Made by a program: the position numbers and the translations under genes | The notes under the pieces: model-generated | The model's database searches: none | What the model saw: the letters and a program-made list of their open reading frames with translations, nothing else | What the model was told of the DNA's origin: nothing | Shown here: positions 8,732 through 16,860 of the stretch, piece after piece | How the letters are laid out: every line of letters begins with the position of its first letter | How positions within the stretch are numbered: position 1 is the first letter of the stretch | Assembly (NCBI RefSeq): GCF_031179985.1 | Contig: NZ_JAPSHJ010000019.1 | Coordinates: 11,125-75,124 of the forward strand | Source of the DNA: Arthrobacter sp. | GTDB lineage: Bacteria > Actinomycetota > Actinomycetes > Actinomycetales > Micrococcaceae | Direction of reading: 5' to 3' | Length of the DNA stretch: 64,000 bases

Positions 8732-9669
8732 CTTTCGGCGAGACCATGATCGCGCTCAGGGCAGACCGCCAGCTGTCCCTGAATCCGAACATCACCGCCA
8801 CGATAGCCGGCGCGGAATCCAATGTGGCCATTGCACTGGCCCGCCTGGGGCACAACGTCCAGTGGGCCGGGCGGATCGGGGATGATGCTGGCGGGGAGCT
8901 GATCCGCCGGACCCTGCGGGCAGAGTCAGTGGGACAGGATCACGTCATCACGGACGTTCATCGTCAGACCGGGATTCTGATCTTTGAGCAACGACTGCCG
9001 GATCTCAACAGGGTGGGGTACTTCCGTCAAAACTCGGCCGCTTCAATGATCGGCATCGATGACCTTTCAGCCGCGCTGTCCATGGGTCCACGCATCCTGC
9101 ACATAACAGGAATTACTTCCGCATTGAGCCGGACCGCGGAGGAGGCAGTCCTTCAGGCTGTATCCGCCGCCGATGTGGCAGGGGCAACGGTCGTTTTCGA
9201 TGTAAACTACCGCGCCAAGCTGTGGAACAGGGAGCTGGCGGGCGACACGCTGCGCAGGCTTCTCCCGTTCGTTGACGTTGTTATTGGCTCCCCTGACGAG
9301 CTGACCCTGGTTTCGGATTCCAGCTCCGCTGGCGATGATTCTTCAGATGCAGCCAAGGCGCTCATCAGCAGTGGAGTGCGTGAAGTCGTGGTGAAACTAG
9401 GCGCGGACGGTGCCCGGCTGTATGACGAAAGTGGCGCCGTCTACTCCCCTGCCCGCGAAATCAACGCCGTCGACAGCGTCGGGGCCGGTGATGCCTTCAC
9501 CGCCGGCTACATTTCCGGCATGCTGACCTCGCGTACGGCAGAGGAGCGGCTGTTCCTGGCAAACACCCTCGGCGCGTTCGCTGTCGCCAGCAAGGGCGAT
9601 TGGGAAGGCCTGCCCACATTATCCGAACTGGCACTGCTGGATGCCGGAAACGGCACAGCAATCCGATGA
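8719..9669 (+). CDS. PfkB-family sugar kinase, 2-keto-3-deoxygluconate kinase-like
   Basis: A 316-residue ribokinase/PfkB-family kinase. It opens with DVLTFGETMIAL, has GAESNVAIALARLG at about 31-44 (substrate side), and the C-terminal signature DSVGAGDAF at 252-260 with the catalytic base D258 and anion hole formed by GAGD. The LTFGE N-terminus and position in the operon point to KDG kinase (KdgK), which phosphorylates the 2-keto-3-deoxy acid made by the dehydratase to feed the aldolase. Its ATG lies inside the end of the aldolase gene (13-base overlap), a sign of tight co-expression. Other PfkB kinases (fructokinase, tagatose kinase) cannot be excluded by motif alone. Confidence 0.85.
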   Translation: MDVLTFGETMIALRADRQLSLNPNITATIAGAESNVAIALARLGHNVQWAGRIGDDAGGELIRRTLRAESVGQDHVITDVHRQTGILIFEQRLPDLNRVGYFRQNSAASMIGIDDLSAALSMGPRILHITGITSALSRTAEEAVLQAVSAADVAGATVVFDVNYRAKLWNRELAGDTLRRLLPFVDVVIGSPDELTLVSDSSSAGDDSSDAAKALISSGVREVVVKLGADGARLYDESGAVYSPAREINAVDSVGAGDAFTAGYISGMLTSRTAEERLFLANTLGAFAVASKGDWEGLPTLSELALLDAGNGTAIR

Positions 9670-9682
9670 AAAGCAGAAACCT

Positions 9683-10642
9683 ATGACTCTGGCAAAAACT
9701 CAAGCTTCAACCCACGAACCTGCGAACTACCATCCCGACTGGAAGGTATGCAACGAGACGCCACTGGAACTCGGCGAGGGACCCCGGCTGCTGCCCGACG
9801 GCCGCGTCCTTGCAGTCGACATCCTTTGCGGGCAGCTCTGGCACGTGGATCTGGAATCCCCGGGACAGACCGTACTTCTGCAGGAACTTCCTGTTCCGCT
9901 CGGTGCTATCGCACCTATTTCGGGATCTGAGTCAGCCCTGCTGGCGGCTGCCGGTGACGGTATCGCAGTGCTCGACGGCGGACTGGTCACCTGGCTTGCC
10001 GCACGGCAATGTAACAGCGCGTTCTCTGCGGCACACCCGTTCACGGCTGGGACGGCAGTGCGGATGAACGATGCTGTCTGCGACCCCGGAGGCCGCTTCT
10101 GGGCCGGAACCATGGCCTTGGATGCCGCTCCGGGGGCGGGCGCCCTGCACATGGTCGACACTCATGGCAGCATCAGCACCGTCCTTACAGGCCTGACGAT
10201 TCCCAATGGCCCCGCGTTCACTGGCGATGGGTCCCTCATGTATCTGGCCGACAGCGCGGCAGGCACCATCACCGGTTACCAGGTGGACACCGACACCGGG
10301 GCACTCGGGGACGGGCAGGCTTTCGCCACCGTCTCCGACGGGAGCCCGGATGGCATGATCACCGACACTGAAGACCACCTGTGGGTTGCCATCTGGGGTG
10401 CGGGCCGGATCCACCGCTACCGCCCCGATGGCAGCATTGAGCGTATCCTCCACGTACCGGCCCAACAGCCGACCAGCATCTGCTTTGCCGGCCAAGCCAT
10501 GACAACCCTGGTGGTTACAACGGCAGCCATCGATCTGGGCTCTCCGGGAACCTACGACGGGCTGATACTGTCGGCCGACGTCGGCATCAGTGGCCGTCCA
10601 ACACCTTCCGCCAGGATTGTGACGGCTGAAGGAGCATCCTAG
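9683..10642 (+). CDS. SMP-30/gluconolactonase-family lactonase
   Basis: A 319-residue six-bladed beta-propeller of the SMP-30/gluconolactonase/LRE-like family. The metal-binding and catalytic residues fit: E32 in ELGEGP, an Asn in VRMNDAVCDPGGRFWAGTM (near residue 133), Asn in IPNGPAF and Asp in DGSPDGM. It should hydrolyse an aldono- or aldaro-lactone to the free acid, the step between the dehydrogenase and the dehydratase of this operon. The ATG at 9683 lies 13 bases after the kinase stop; the longer upstream frame inside the kinase gene is rejected. It is the last gene of the operon and is followed by a small inverted repeat CCGCC-N10-GGCGG at 10644-10663. Confidence 0.85.
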   Translation: MTLAKTQASTHEPANYHPDWKVCNETPLELGEGPRLLPDGRVLAVDILCGQLWHVDLESPGQTVLLQELPVPLGAIAPISGSESALLAAAGDGIAVLDGGLVTWLAARQCNSAFSAAHPFTAGTAVRMNDAVCDPGGRFWAGTMALDAAPGAGALHMVDTHGSISTVLTGLTIPNGPAFTGDGSLMYLADSAAGTITGYQVDTDTGALGDGQAFATVSDGSPDGMITDTEDHLWVAIWGAGRIHRYRPDGSIERILHVPAQQPTSICFAGQAMTTLVVTTAAIDLGSPGTYDGLILSADVGISGRPTPSARIVTAEGAS

Positions 10643-10877
10643 GCCGCCCCAATCTGCAGGCGGAACATGTCAACGCCTGGACTAACAGAAGTACTGCACC
10701 ACTCACTGCTTGCGGCGCCGTCGGAACGGCTCTCGTCGTGGTACCCCATCACCGCACCGCGAAGATCCGGGCGGCGGAACCGGCCGGAACCTCGCCTGTC
10801 AGCTTCATCAGGGTGCCTTCATTTCGAGCAATCAGGGCTCGCTGACCCCGAGGGAGTCTCCCCTGGGGCAGCTACTC
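10643..10877. other. Intergenic stretch, no gene recognised
   Basis: Between the lactonase stop and the end of the deaminase-like pseudogene there is a weak inverted repeat (CCGCC/GGCGG, 10644-10663) that may end the sugar operon. The rest shows no convincing reading frame or RNA. Confidence 0.4.
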
Positions 10878-11466
10878 TCAGGACCCCAGGTCTGACGGAG
10901 CCACTTTGAAGTCCACGACGTCAACAAGGGCGTCTCCCGGCATAAGCGGGTAGTGCTTTCGAAGGCTTTCGATGTAGCTGTCGACACGTTCACCTTCGGA
11001 GAGCCGGAGTCGTTCGGCAGTCAGGTCATCAAGGTGATACCGCTGGACCTCAAGAATCTGCCCGTGCAGCGGCGAGTGCGCTTCATCGTCCTCAAAGTAG
11101 AAGAGCACCGGACCGACAGATATCTGCTCGTCCCAGCGGACTGTGGAAGTCTTCTGCCCGCTGGCGATTCCGGCGTACGAGCATCACCTGGCGGCAACGC
11201 CCACATGGCGGAATCAAGCCGCGCCCTCCATCGCCGGCCGCTGCCATCGTTACCAAGGGGCCTGCCTGAGCGGTGGCGGCTACACCCAACGTGACGAGCT
11301 CGGCGCAAGGACCACCCGTGAAGTGGTGCACATTTACGCCCAGATGAATTCGTCCAACCGTGTCCATTGCGGCGGCCGCGACACTGTGGTTTGTATCGCC
11401 ACCGAGAGTTCTGGCCAAGCTTTCGGCCGCCTCGATCACCCGACGTTCTGACTCCAAAGGTTCCAT
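10878..11466 (-). pseudogene. Cytidine-deaminase-like gene with a frameshift
   Basis: The ATG at 11466 opens a frame reading ESERRVIEAAESLART and then the deaminase core HHFTGGPCAELVTLG (zinc His replaced by the usual C-A-E context of cytidine deaminases) and PPCGRCRQVML (second zinc pair). Just after RQVML, near 11170, the frame breaks. The minus-strand frame that ends at 10878 then continues sensibly as YAGIASGQKTSTVRWDEQ, VGPVLFYFEDDEAH and a further 60 residues ending DVVDFKVAPS. Joining the two gives about 190 residues. The C-terminal part past residue 120 is longer than typical cytidine deaminases and I do not recognise it. One single-base indel explains the break; decay or a sequencing error are both possible. 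Confidence 0.6.
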
Positions 11467-11553
11467 GGGTGCAGCCTTTCACAACGGCTCAACGTATTCG
11501 AACTGCCCGCTGCCTTCCCAAGGGCAACCGCCATCTCCAGAACCGGCACAAGG

Positions 11554-12354
11554 TTACTGCGTCAGAGCGACGATCCCGGCAGCTACGGGTGAATGTCTGT
11601 CAGCCTTCCCGCTGTCCCAGTTCCCGAGCAAGTGCAGAGTCGTCATCCGGAACACCAACGCCCTAAGAAGCAGCTGACGCCATTGAGGAATACCGTGATG
11701 GTTAGCGAGACCGTCAAGTGAGTACCCGTGCCAACAGGCAGCATCGACGACGGCGATCGCCGCACCGAAACCTGGCGGCCGCCAGTATGGCGCCCAGTCG
11801 ATGATCGCTGGCGGACGACCGTCCGCGAACAGGACATTCCCAAGAAGGTCGCCGTGGATAACCTGCGAGGGAGTATTAATCGCCCGGTACTCCGCCACGA
11901 GCAATTCAAGATCCTCATCAGCAGGCAACGTGGCGTCACCCCATGCAATCCGGTCAGCCATGCTCCAAGGATCGTTCGACTCTGCGATGAAGACCGGACG
12001 CGCGAGCCCCGCGATAGCGCGATGAAACGCCTCCCCCGCACGCACAATGTCGCCGACCCGGGTCTCGTCAGCCACGCCAGGAATCCACTCGAAGGCTTGC
12101 CACCCTTTGTGGACCCAATTGCCCCCAACGTCGGGAATCGGCCTTGGGAACGTAAAATCTTCGGGACTGTCGATCTCTGTCAGCACCTGGGACTTCCAGG
12201 CCGCCTCTTCGGGGTCACCCACGGGGCGAACCACCACGTGCCCTGATCGCCACGTGAGCCCTCGCCCGCCGACCAGCCGCTCACGTGTTTCCGATGCTCC
12301 GAATGCCCCAAAGACCGCGCGCGTGGGAACGATCGGGGAATTGGTTCCAACCAT
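11554..12354 (-). CDS. Aminoglycoside-phosphotransferase-fold protein
   Basis: A 266-residue phosphotransferase-enzyme-family (APH/choline kinase fold) protein. The Brenner-type catalytic loop is clear as VIHGDLLGNVLF (about residues 164-175) with catalytic Asp, followed by the metal-binding IIDWAPYW. The N-lobe is short and lacks an obvious glycine-rich loop, as is common in this family. Substrates in the family range from aminoglycosides and macrolides to small alcohols and thiamine; none can be assigned here. It stands alone on the minus strand between the deaminase-like pseudogene and a divergent SDR gene, with about 110 bases to the latter. No resistance function should be assumed. Confidence 0.75.
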   Translation of the reverse strand: MVGTNSPIVPTRAVFGAFGASETRERLVGGRGLTWRSGHVVVRPVGDPEEAAWKSQVLTEIDSPEDFTFPRPIPDVGGNWVHKGWQAFEWIPGVADETRVGDIVRAGEAFHRAIAGLARPVFIAESNDPWSMADRIAWGDATLPADEDLELLVAEYRAINTPSQVIHGDLLGNVLFADGRPPAIIDWAPYWRPPGFGAAIAVVDAACWHGYSLDGLANHHGIPQWRQLLLRALVFRMTTLHLLGNWDSGKADRHSPVAAGIVALTQ

Positions 12355-12466
12355 TTCTCCAGTATGCCTGCGAATGCAGTGAGCAACGGGATTGCGAACT
12401 CCACGCCGTCGGACTCATCTCCGATCCCTGTCTCTCATAGAGTCGGGTCTCTAATAGAGTCGGGCC

Positions 12467-13246
12467 ATGACCATTCGGAAGCATTCGAAGATCGCGGTTG
12501 TGACGGGAGTCGGGAGGCGTCGATCGATCGGGGCGGCTCTTGCCGTCGGACTGGCGCATGATGGCTGGGATCTCGTCGTGAACTATTGGAAGCCCTACGA
12601 CATGCGCGTTGGGCTGGAGAGCGGCATCGACGACCCCGAGACAATCGCCGCCGAGTGCCGTGCACTTGGAGTGGCCGTCAAGCTGGTTCCGGGGGACCTG
12701 AGCGACCCGACGGTGCCGGCGGAATTGATCCGGGAGGCTCAGAGTCTGGGGCCGGTGACGGGTCTTGTCATGTCACACTGCGAGTCCGTGGATAGCTCGA
12801 TCCTGACAACCACCCTTGAGAGCTGGGAGCGCCATTTCGCAGTGAACGCGCGCGCGACATGGCTTCTCATCAACGCATTCGCCCAGCAATTACCCGAGTC
12901 TGTCATCGCTGGTGAGGTCGGCGGCAGGATCGTCGCCCTGACGAGCGACCACACCGTGAACAATCTGCCCTATGGTGCGAGCAAAGGAGCTCTCGATCGC
13001 ATCGTTACCGCAGCAGCTGTTGAGTTGGCCGATCGAGGGATCCGGGCGAACGTCATCAACCCGGGTCCGATTGATACGGGGTGGATGGACGACGCAATTC
13101 GTGAATCAGGGATCGCAGCGACGCCGGCCGGCCGCCTCGGCACGGCCGGCGACACGGCAGATCTGGTTCGTTTCCTGTTCTCGGAGTCTGGCTCGTGGAT
13201 GAACGGTCAGATTCTGTACAGCAACGGCGGCTTCAAAGTCGGCTGA
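12467..13246 (+). CDS. Short-chain dehydrogenase/reductase
   Basis: A 259-residue classical SDR. The nucleotide-binding motif is a variant, VTGVGRRRSIG at residues 12-22, whose RRR stretch after the glycine suggests NADPH preference. The catalytic segment has S in IVALTSDH and YGASKGAL (Y, K) with VNARATW as the structural Asn motif. It ends with VNPGPIDTGWMDD and GQILYSNGGFKVG, typical of FabG-like 3-oxoacyl reductases and related polyol dehydrogenases. The ATG at 12467 is used. It is a single gene, convergent with the GH31 gene 24 bases downstream. Its substrate cannot be inferred from context. Confidence 0.8.
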   Translation: MTIRKHSKIAVVTGVGRRRSIGAALAVGLAHDGWDLVVNYWKPYDMRVGLESGIDDPETIAAECRALGVAVKLVPGDLSDPTVPAELIREAQSLGPVTGLVMSHCESVDSSILTTTLESWERHFAVNARATWLLINAFAQQLPESVIAGEVGGRIVALTSDHTVNNLPYGASKGALDRIVTAAAVELADRGIRANVINPGPIDTGWMDDAIRESGIAATPAGRLGTAGDTADLVRFLFSESGSWMNGQILYSNGGFKVG

Positions 13247-13269
13247 CCTGCGCCCAGCGGATCGGGACG

Positions 13270-14811
13270 TCACGTGCGCCTGAAAACGGGAAGGCTGCTG
13301 AGTCCCACCTCCAGCTCAACCAGCCCCTCGCCGTGTTCGGTCCCATCCGGGCCCACCCATGTTCCGCCCGGCAGCACCACTGTGCGGCGAACCGCGCCCC
13401 GGGCGAGGACCGGTGCCACCAGTATCCGCTCGCCCAGGAGGAACTGATCGTTCACATGTTCGAAGCCAGGGAAGTGGTAGGCAAGCGGACGGATGATCGG
13501 CTCGCCGGTCTCTGCGGCATGCTCGGCCAGCGCCCGGATTTCCGGGAGCAATTCCTGCCGGAGTGCGACGGCGGAGCTCACCGCGGCGAGGTGCTCGGCG
13601 TCCAGCACACGGCTCGGTGATATGGAGAACTGCATCATCGGGAACAGGGCTGCGCACTGGGCGTAGCGGACGAACTGCTCCTGGTCGACGGCGGTGCCCG
13701 GCGCGAAGGCAGTGAGTTCACCCCCGCCCACCATGTCGGCACAAGTGAATGCGTGGCCGATGAGGCCCTGGGCGAGGCCTTCGGGAATGAGTGAGAGCAA
13801 TCCGTCAGTGCCCCACGTTGGAGGTTTGTCGTGCAAACGCTGGGCGATTGGCTGTCCGCCCATCTTCCAGCAGGCCCTGTACTCGTTGAACGCGTAGTTG
13901 AGCCCAAGCCTCGCGTAAGCCTCGCACAGGTCAACCGGGCCGTTGCCGTGCGCGGGTCTGTCGCCGTCGCGGTAGTCCCGCAAGTCCCCGGCATCGAATT
14001 TGAAACCGTCAACGCCGACTTCGTCACACAGGGCATCCAGCTGGGACAAAAGCCATTTTCCTGCCTCGGAATTGGTTACATCAAGAAGGGCGCTGAAGCC
14101 GTTCCACCACTCCCGCACGATCACCTCCCCGTCCGCACCAGCGAGCAGCAGGCCGCGTGACCGCAATTCACGAAACTGATCGCTGTCCGGGCTGATAAAC
14201 GGTACGAGCCAGAGCATTACAAGAAAGCCTTTGGCATGCAGCTGCTCCACCATGGCAGCCGGGTCCGGAAAACGAGAGGCATCGAAGCGCCAGTCCCCGT
14301 AATCGGCAGACCAGCGGTCGTCGATCATGAGTACACCGGGTGGGAATCCGGCGTCGAGCAGTCCGTCTACATAGGCGAGCACGCCCTCCTGGGTAGGCGA
14401 ATAGGGCATTTCAATCCAGCTGTTGTATTGCGGACCGTCGAAGAGTTCGTGTGCCGGCATCCGGCCCGACGGCGGGAAGAAGTTCCTCGAGGCCAGAAGG
14501 AAGGCGTCCCGCAGCGTCCCTCCGGCAGCCTCGAAGAGCTTCGCTCCGCCGTCGGCAGTCAGCTGACCGTCCGCGAACGCGAAGGCGAAAGGGCCCTCCG
14601 ACCATAGGAGCCTGCCCCTGCTGGATACAAGCAAGGGCGCGGACTGGTTTGCCCCGGCGCTCGGATCATCCGCGAAACCGGCGTTCACGGCGAGGTCCCG
14701 TCGGTGTGGGAGAAGCCCGAAGGGCATGGCCAGCCCATCGGCGACGGCACCACCCCACCAGTGCTCCCCTGGCAGCAACTCGACGGAAATCATCGCAGCG
14801 TTGTTGGACAC
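13270..14811 (-). CDS. GH31-family glycosidase
   Basis: A 513-residue glycoside hydrolase family 31 enzyme. The TIM-barrel starts with YNSWIEMPYSPTQEGVLAYV, then MIDDRWSADYGDWRFDASRFPDP, MLWLVPFISPDS and the nucleophile motif VDGFKFDAGD with D273. WGTDGLLSLIPEGLAQGLIGHAFTCADMVGG supplies the acid/base region, and a beta-rich C-terminal domain closes the protein. No signal peptide is present, so it should act in the cytoplasm on an imported alpha-linked glycoside. Its start overlaps the stop of the isomerase gene by one base. The length (GH31 enzymes are often over 650 residues) shows a compact form. Substrate could be an alpha-glucoside, -galactoside or -xyloside. Confidence 0.85.
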   Translation of the reverse strand: MSNNAAMISVELLPGEHWWGGAVADGLAMPFGLLPHRRDLAVNAGFADDPSAGANQSAPLLVSSRGRLLWSEGPFAFAFADGQLTADGGAKLFEAAGGTLRDAFLLASRNFFPPSGRMPAHELFDGPQYNSWIEMPYSPTQEGVLAYVDGLLDAGFPPGVLMIDDRWSADYGDWRFDASRFPDPAAMVEQLHAKGFLVMLWLVPFISPDSDQFRELRSRGLLLAGADGEVIVREWWNGFSALLDVTNSEAGKWLLSQLDALCDEVGVDGFKFDAGDLRDYRDGDRPAHGNGPVDLCEAYARLGLNYAFNEYRACWKMGGQPIAQRLHDKPPTWGTDGLLSLIPEGLAQGLIGHAFTCADMVGGGELTAFAPGTAVDQEQFVRYAQCAALFPMMQFSISPSRVLDAEHLAAVSSAVALRQELLPEIRALAEHAAETGEPIIRPLAYHFPGFEHVNDQFLLGERILVAPVLARGAVRRTVVLPGGTWVGPDGTEHGEGLVELEVGLSSLPVFRRT

Positions 14812-15635
14812 TAGGGCTCCTGAGAAGGGTCGAAAGATGGAATGCTAATACTGAATGCTGCCCCGAAAGCAGCCAAGGCGTCATCGCCTGCCTGCAGACC
14901 ATCACCGCCGGAAGCGCTGGCTTCCAAACCGATGACGCCCGAGTAGCCTGCATCCTGGAGTGCTGCTGCGACTGCGCGGTAGTTGATTTCTCCGGTGCCG
15001 GGTTCAAACCGCCCCGGAACATCCGCCACCTGGATTTCGCCCGTCCACGGTAACGCCGCCCGGACGAGTTCGATCAGGTTCCCCTCCCCTATCTGGGCGT
15101 GGTAGAGATCCAGCATCATTTTCACGTTCGGGTGGTCAACGCCCGAGACCAGAGCCAGCGTGTCCTTCGCCCGCGCCAGGGGTATGCCCGGATGGTCAAG
15201 GACGGTGTTCAGGTTCTCCAGTGCAAACGTCACGCCGTGCTTCTCACCCAGGAGCGCAAGCCGTTCGAGCGTACGCAGGGCGGTGACCCACATCTGCCCT
15301 GTAGAGCGGTGAAGCGGGCGAACCGCCACGCCGCCCTCCCCCAGTTCGGCCGGATGCACGACCATCCGCTCGACGCCTAGTTCCAAGGCAGTGGGAATCA
15401 GCTTTTCGGCTGAAGCGAGTACTGCGTCGGCGCCGTCCCGGTCGATCAGGCTCCCGCCGAAGTAGCCGCTCATGGAAGAGAACCGGGCGCCGGTGGCTGC
15501 AAGCGCGCTGATGTCCCGTCCCCGGGTGTCCCAAAGCTCCACCTCAAAACCCTGCTCGTGAATACGCGTCACACGTTCGATCAGAGGCAGATGGCCATAA
15601 GCCATCTCGGCGCAAACAGCCAGGCGGAAGCTCAC
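14811..15635 (-). CDS. Xylose-isomerase-like TIM-barrel isomerase (hydroxypyruvate isomerase-like)
   Basis: A 274-residue sugar phosphate isomerase/epimerase-fold protein. Metal-site segments are in place: Glu in TFALENLN (about 145), Asp-x-x-His in MMLDLYHAQIGEGN, and a Glu in VIGLEASAS; a QVADVPGRFEPGTGEINY stretch is characteristic of the hydroxypyruvate isomerase/OtnI branch. It probably interconverts a keto- and aldo-sugar or epimerises a keto-sugar. It overlaps the dehydrogenase gene (15632-15635, ATGA) and touches the GH31 gene, so all three form one translationally coupled operon. The combination suggests processing of an oxidised sugar produced by the dehydrogenase; the true substrate is unknown. 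Confidence 0.78.
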   Translation of the reverse strand: MSFRLAVCAEMAYGHLPLIERVTRIHEQGFEVELWDTRGRDISALAATGARFSSMSGYFGGSLIDRDGADAVLASAEKLIPTALELGVERMVVHPAELGEGGVAVRPLHRSTGQMWVTALRTLERLALLGEKHGVTFALENLNTVLDHPGIPLARAKDTLALVSGVDHPNVKMMLDLYHAQIGEGNLIELVRAALPWTGEIQVADVPGRFEPGTGEINYRAVAAALQDAGYSGVIGLEASASGGDGLQAGDDALAAFGAAFSISIPSFDPSQEP

Positions 15636-16753
15636 GCGGTCTCCCCCACCGGGTGGAACTGCGGCTCAGCCGGAAGCAGTGCGGCAATCGTTGCAACGTC
15701 CACCGGCATCCCGGATTCAGCAGAACGAAACGCTGCCAGCGCCACAGCCAAAGCATTTCGGGCATCAGCCCCTCCCGGACGGTTTCTTCCCTTCGCCAGG
15801 GCACCGTCCCGTCGTGCTTTCACCGCATCAACAAAGTCACCCACCTCCGCGGTATAGGCCTCGCGGAAGAGGTCAACGTTCAGCCGCACGGTCGCAGCGC
15901 CTATGCCCGCAGCGGTGTAAGTAGTGGCACTGGACTCCTGTGGTCCGCCCGCCGTGACCATTCCCGCGGAACCAAACACTTCGCCGCGGACGTCATAACC
16001 GTAGAGGGCGTTGAAGTTTGCCTCTGCCACCGCAATCGCACCGTTGCTGTAGGTAATGGTGACGACGGCGGTGTCCAGCAGCCCTCCCGCTTTGGCTTCC
16101 GGGGCCACGAGGGCGTCGGCGACAGCATGGACACGGACGGGAAAGGCGCCCGGATTGAGCCAGTTCAGGGTGTCGAAATCATGGATCAGGGTTTCCAGAA
16201 AGATTGTCCCGGGTGCGATGCGCTCCGGGTTGGCGATTCCGGCGGAGGTGCCGGGATCCCTGGTCAGGGAGCGCATCAGCTGTGGTGTCCCCACTACGCC
16301 GTCGTCAATGAGCTTGCGTGCAGCCGCGAAATCCGCCGCATAGCGGCGGTTGAACCCGAACTGAACATTGACTCCTGCCGTGTCGGCCGCATCCAGGGCT
16401 TCATCGAGTTCCTCAACGGTGCGTCCGCCGGGCTTCTCGCAGAACACATCCTTGCCCGCGCGGGCAGCGGCCCCGATCAGGCCGGCATGGAAGCGCACCG
16501 GTGCGGCAATCAGTACGGCATCTATGTCAGGATCGTTGATCACATCGGCCGGATCGGCACTGATCTTGCTGACTCCCAGCCTGCCGGCTAACGCTTCCAC
16601 CGCCGGAAGATCCGGGTCTGCAACCGCGTCAAGACGGGCAGCAGGAATCCGGAGGGCAATGGACTCCGCGTGGAAGCTGCCGATCCAGCCAGCGCCGATC
16701 AAGCCGATCCGGACAGGCTTGGCGTCCTCTACCGGATGCTGAAGGTAACTCAT
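15632..16753 (-). CDS. Gfo/Idh/MocA-family sugar dehydrogenase (inositol dehydrogenase-like)
   Basis: A 373-residue oxidoreductase. The N-terminal Rossmann fold shows IGLIGAGWIGSFHAES (about residues 14-29). The family motif CEKPGG follows at about 105, with the catalytic LIHDFDTLNWL (D and H) in the second domain and FGFNRRYAADF as a conserved strand. It should oxidise or reduce a hydroxyl of a sugar or inositol using NAD(P). The start is the ATG at 16753, preceded by AGGAG five bases upstream; an upstream in-frame ATG would lie inside the operator region. It heads the operon with the isomerase and GH31 genes and faces a LacI-family regulator. Confidence 0.85.
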   Translation of the reverse strand: MSYLQHPVEDAKPVRIGLIGAGWIGSFHAESIALRIPAARLDAVADPDLPAVEALAGRLGVSKISADPADVINDPDIDAVLIAAPVRFHAGLIGAAARAGKDVFCEKPGGRTVEELDEALDAADTAGVNVQFGFNRRYAADFAAARKLIDDGVVGTPQLMRSLTRDPGTSAGIANPERIAPGTIFLETLIHDFDTLNWLNPGAFPVRVHAVADALVAPEAKAGGLLDTAVVTITYSNGAIAVAEANFNALYGYDVRGEVFGSAGMVTAGGPQESSATTYTAAGIGAATVRLNVDLFREAYTAEVGDFVDAVKARRDGALAKGRNRPGGADARNALAVALAAFRSAESGMPVDVATIAALLPAEPQFHPVGETA

Positions 16754-16775
16754 AAATACTCCTGTGTTCATGTGG

Positions 16776-16789
16776 CTAGATCGTTCTAG
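16776..16789. promoter_or_regulatory. LacI-type operator 1
   Basis: CTAGATCGTTCTAG, a near-palindrome with the central CG step typical of LacI-family operators. It lies 23 bases upstream of the dehydrogenase start and shares thirteen bases (CTAGATCGTTCTA) with the second site at 16823. Confidence 0.65.
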
Positions 16790-16822
16790 TTCATCCATGT
16801 TGGCACGCAAGCCGTGTCGTGT

Positions 16823-16835
16823 CTAGATCGTTCTA
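16823..16835. promoter_or_regulatory. LacI-type operator 2
   Basis: CTAGATCGTTCTA, identical over 13 bases to the site at 16776, with 47 bases between their starts. It lies 25 bases before the regulator start, so the regulator probably controls both directions and itself. Confidence 0.65.
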
Positions 16836-16860
16836 TACTCTGAATGAGAGGAGGAGGAAT

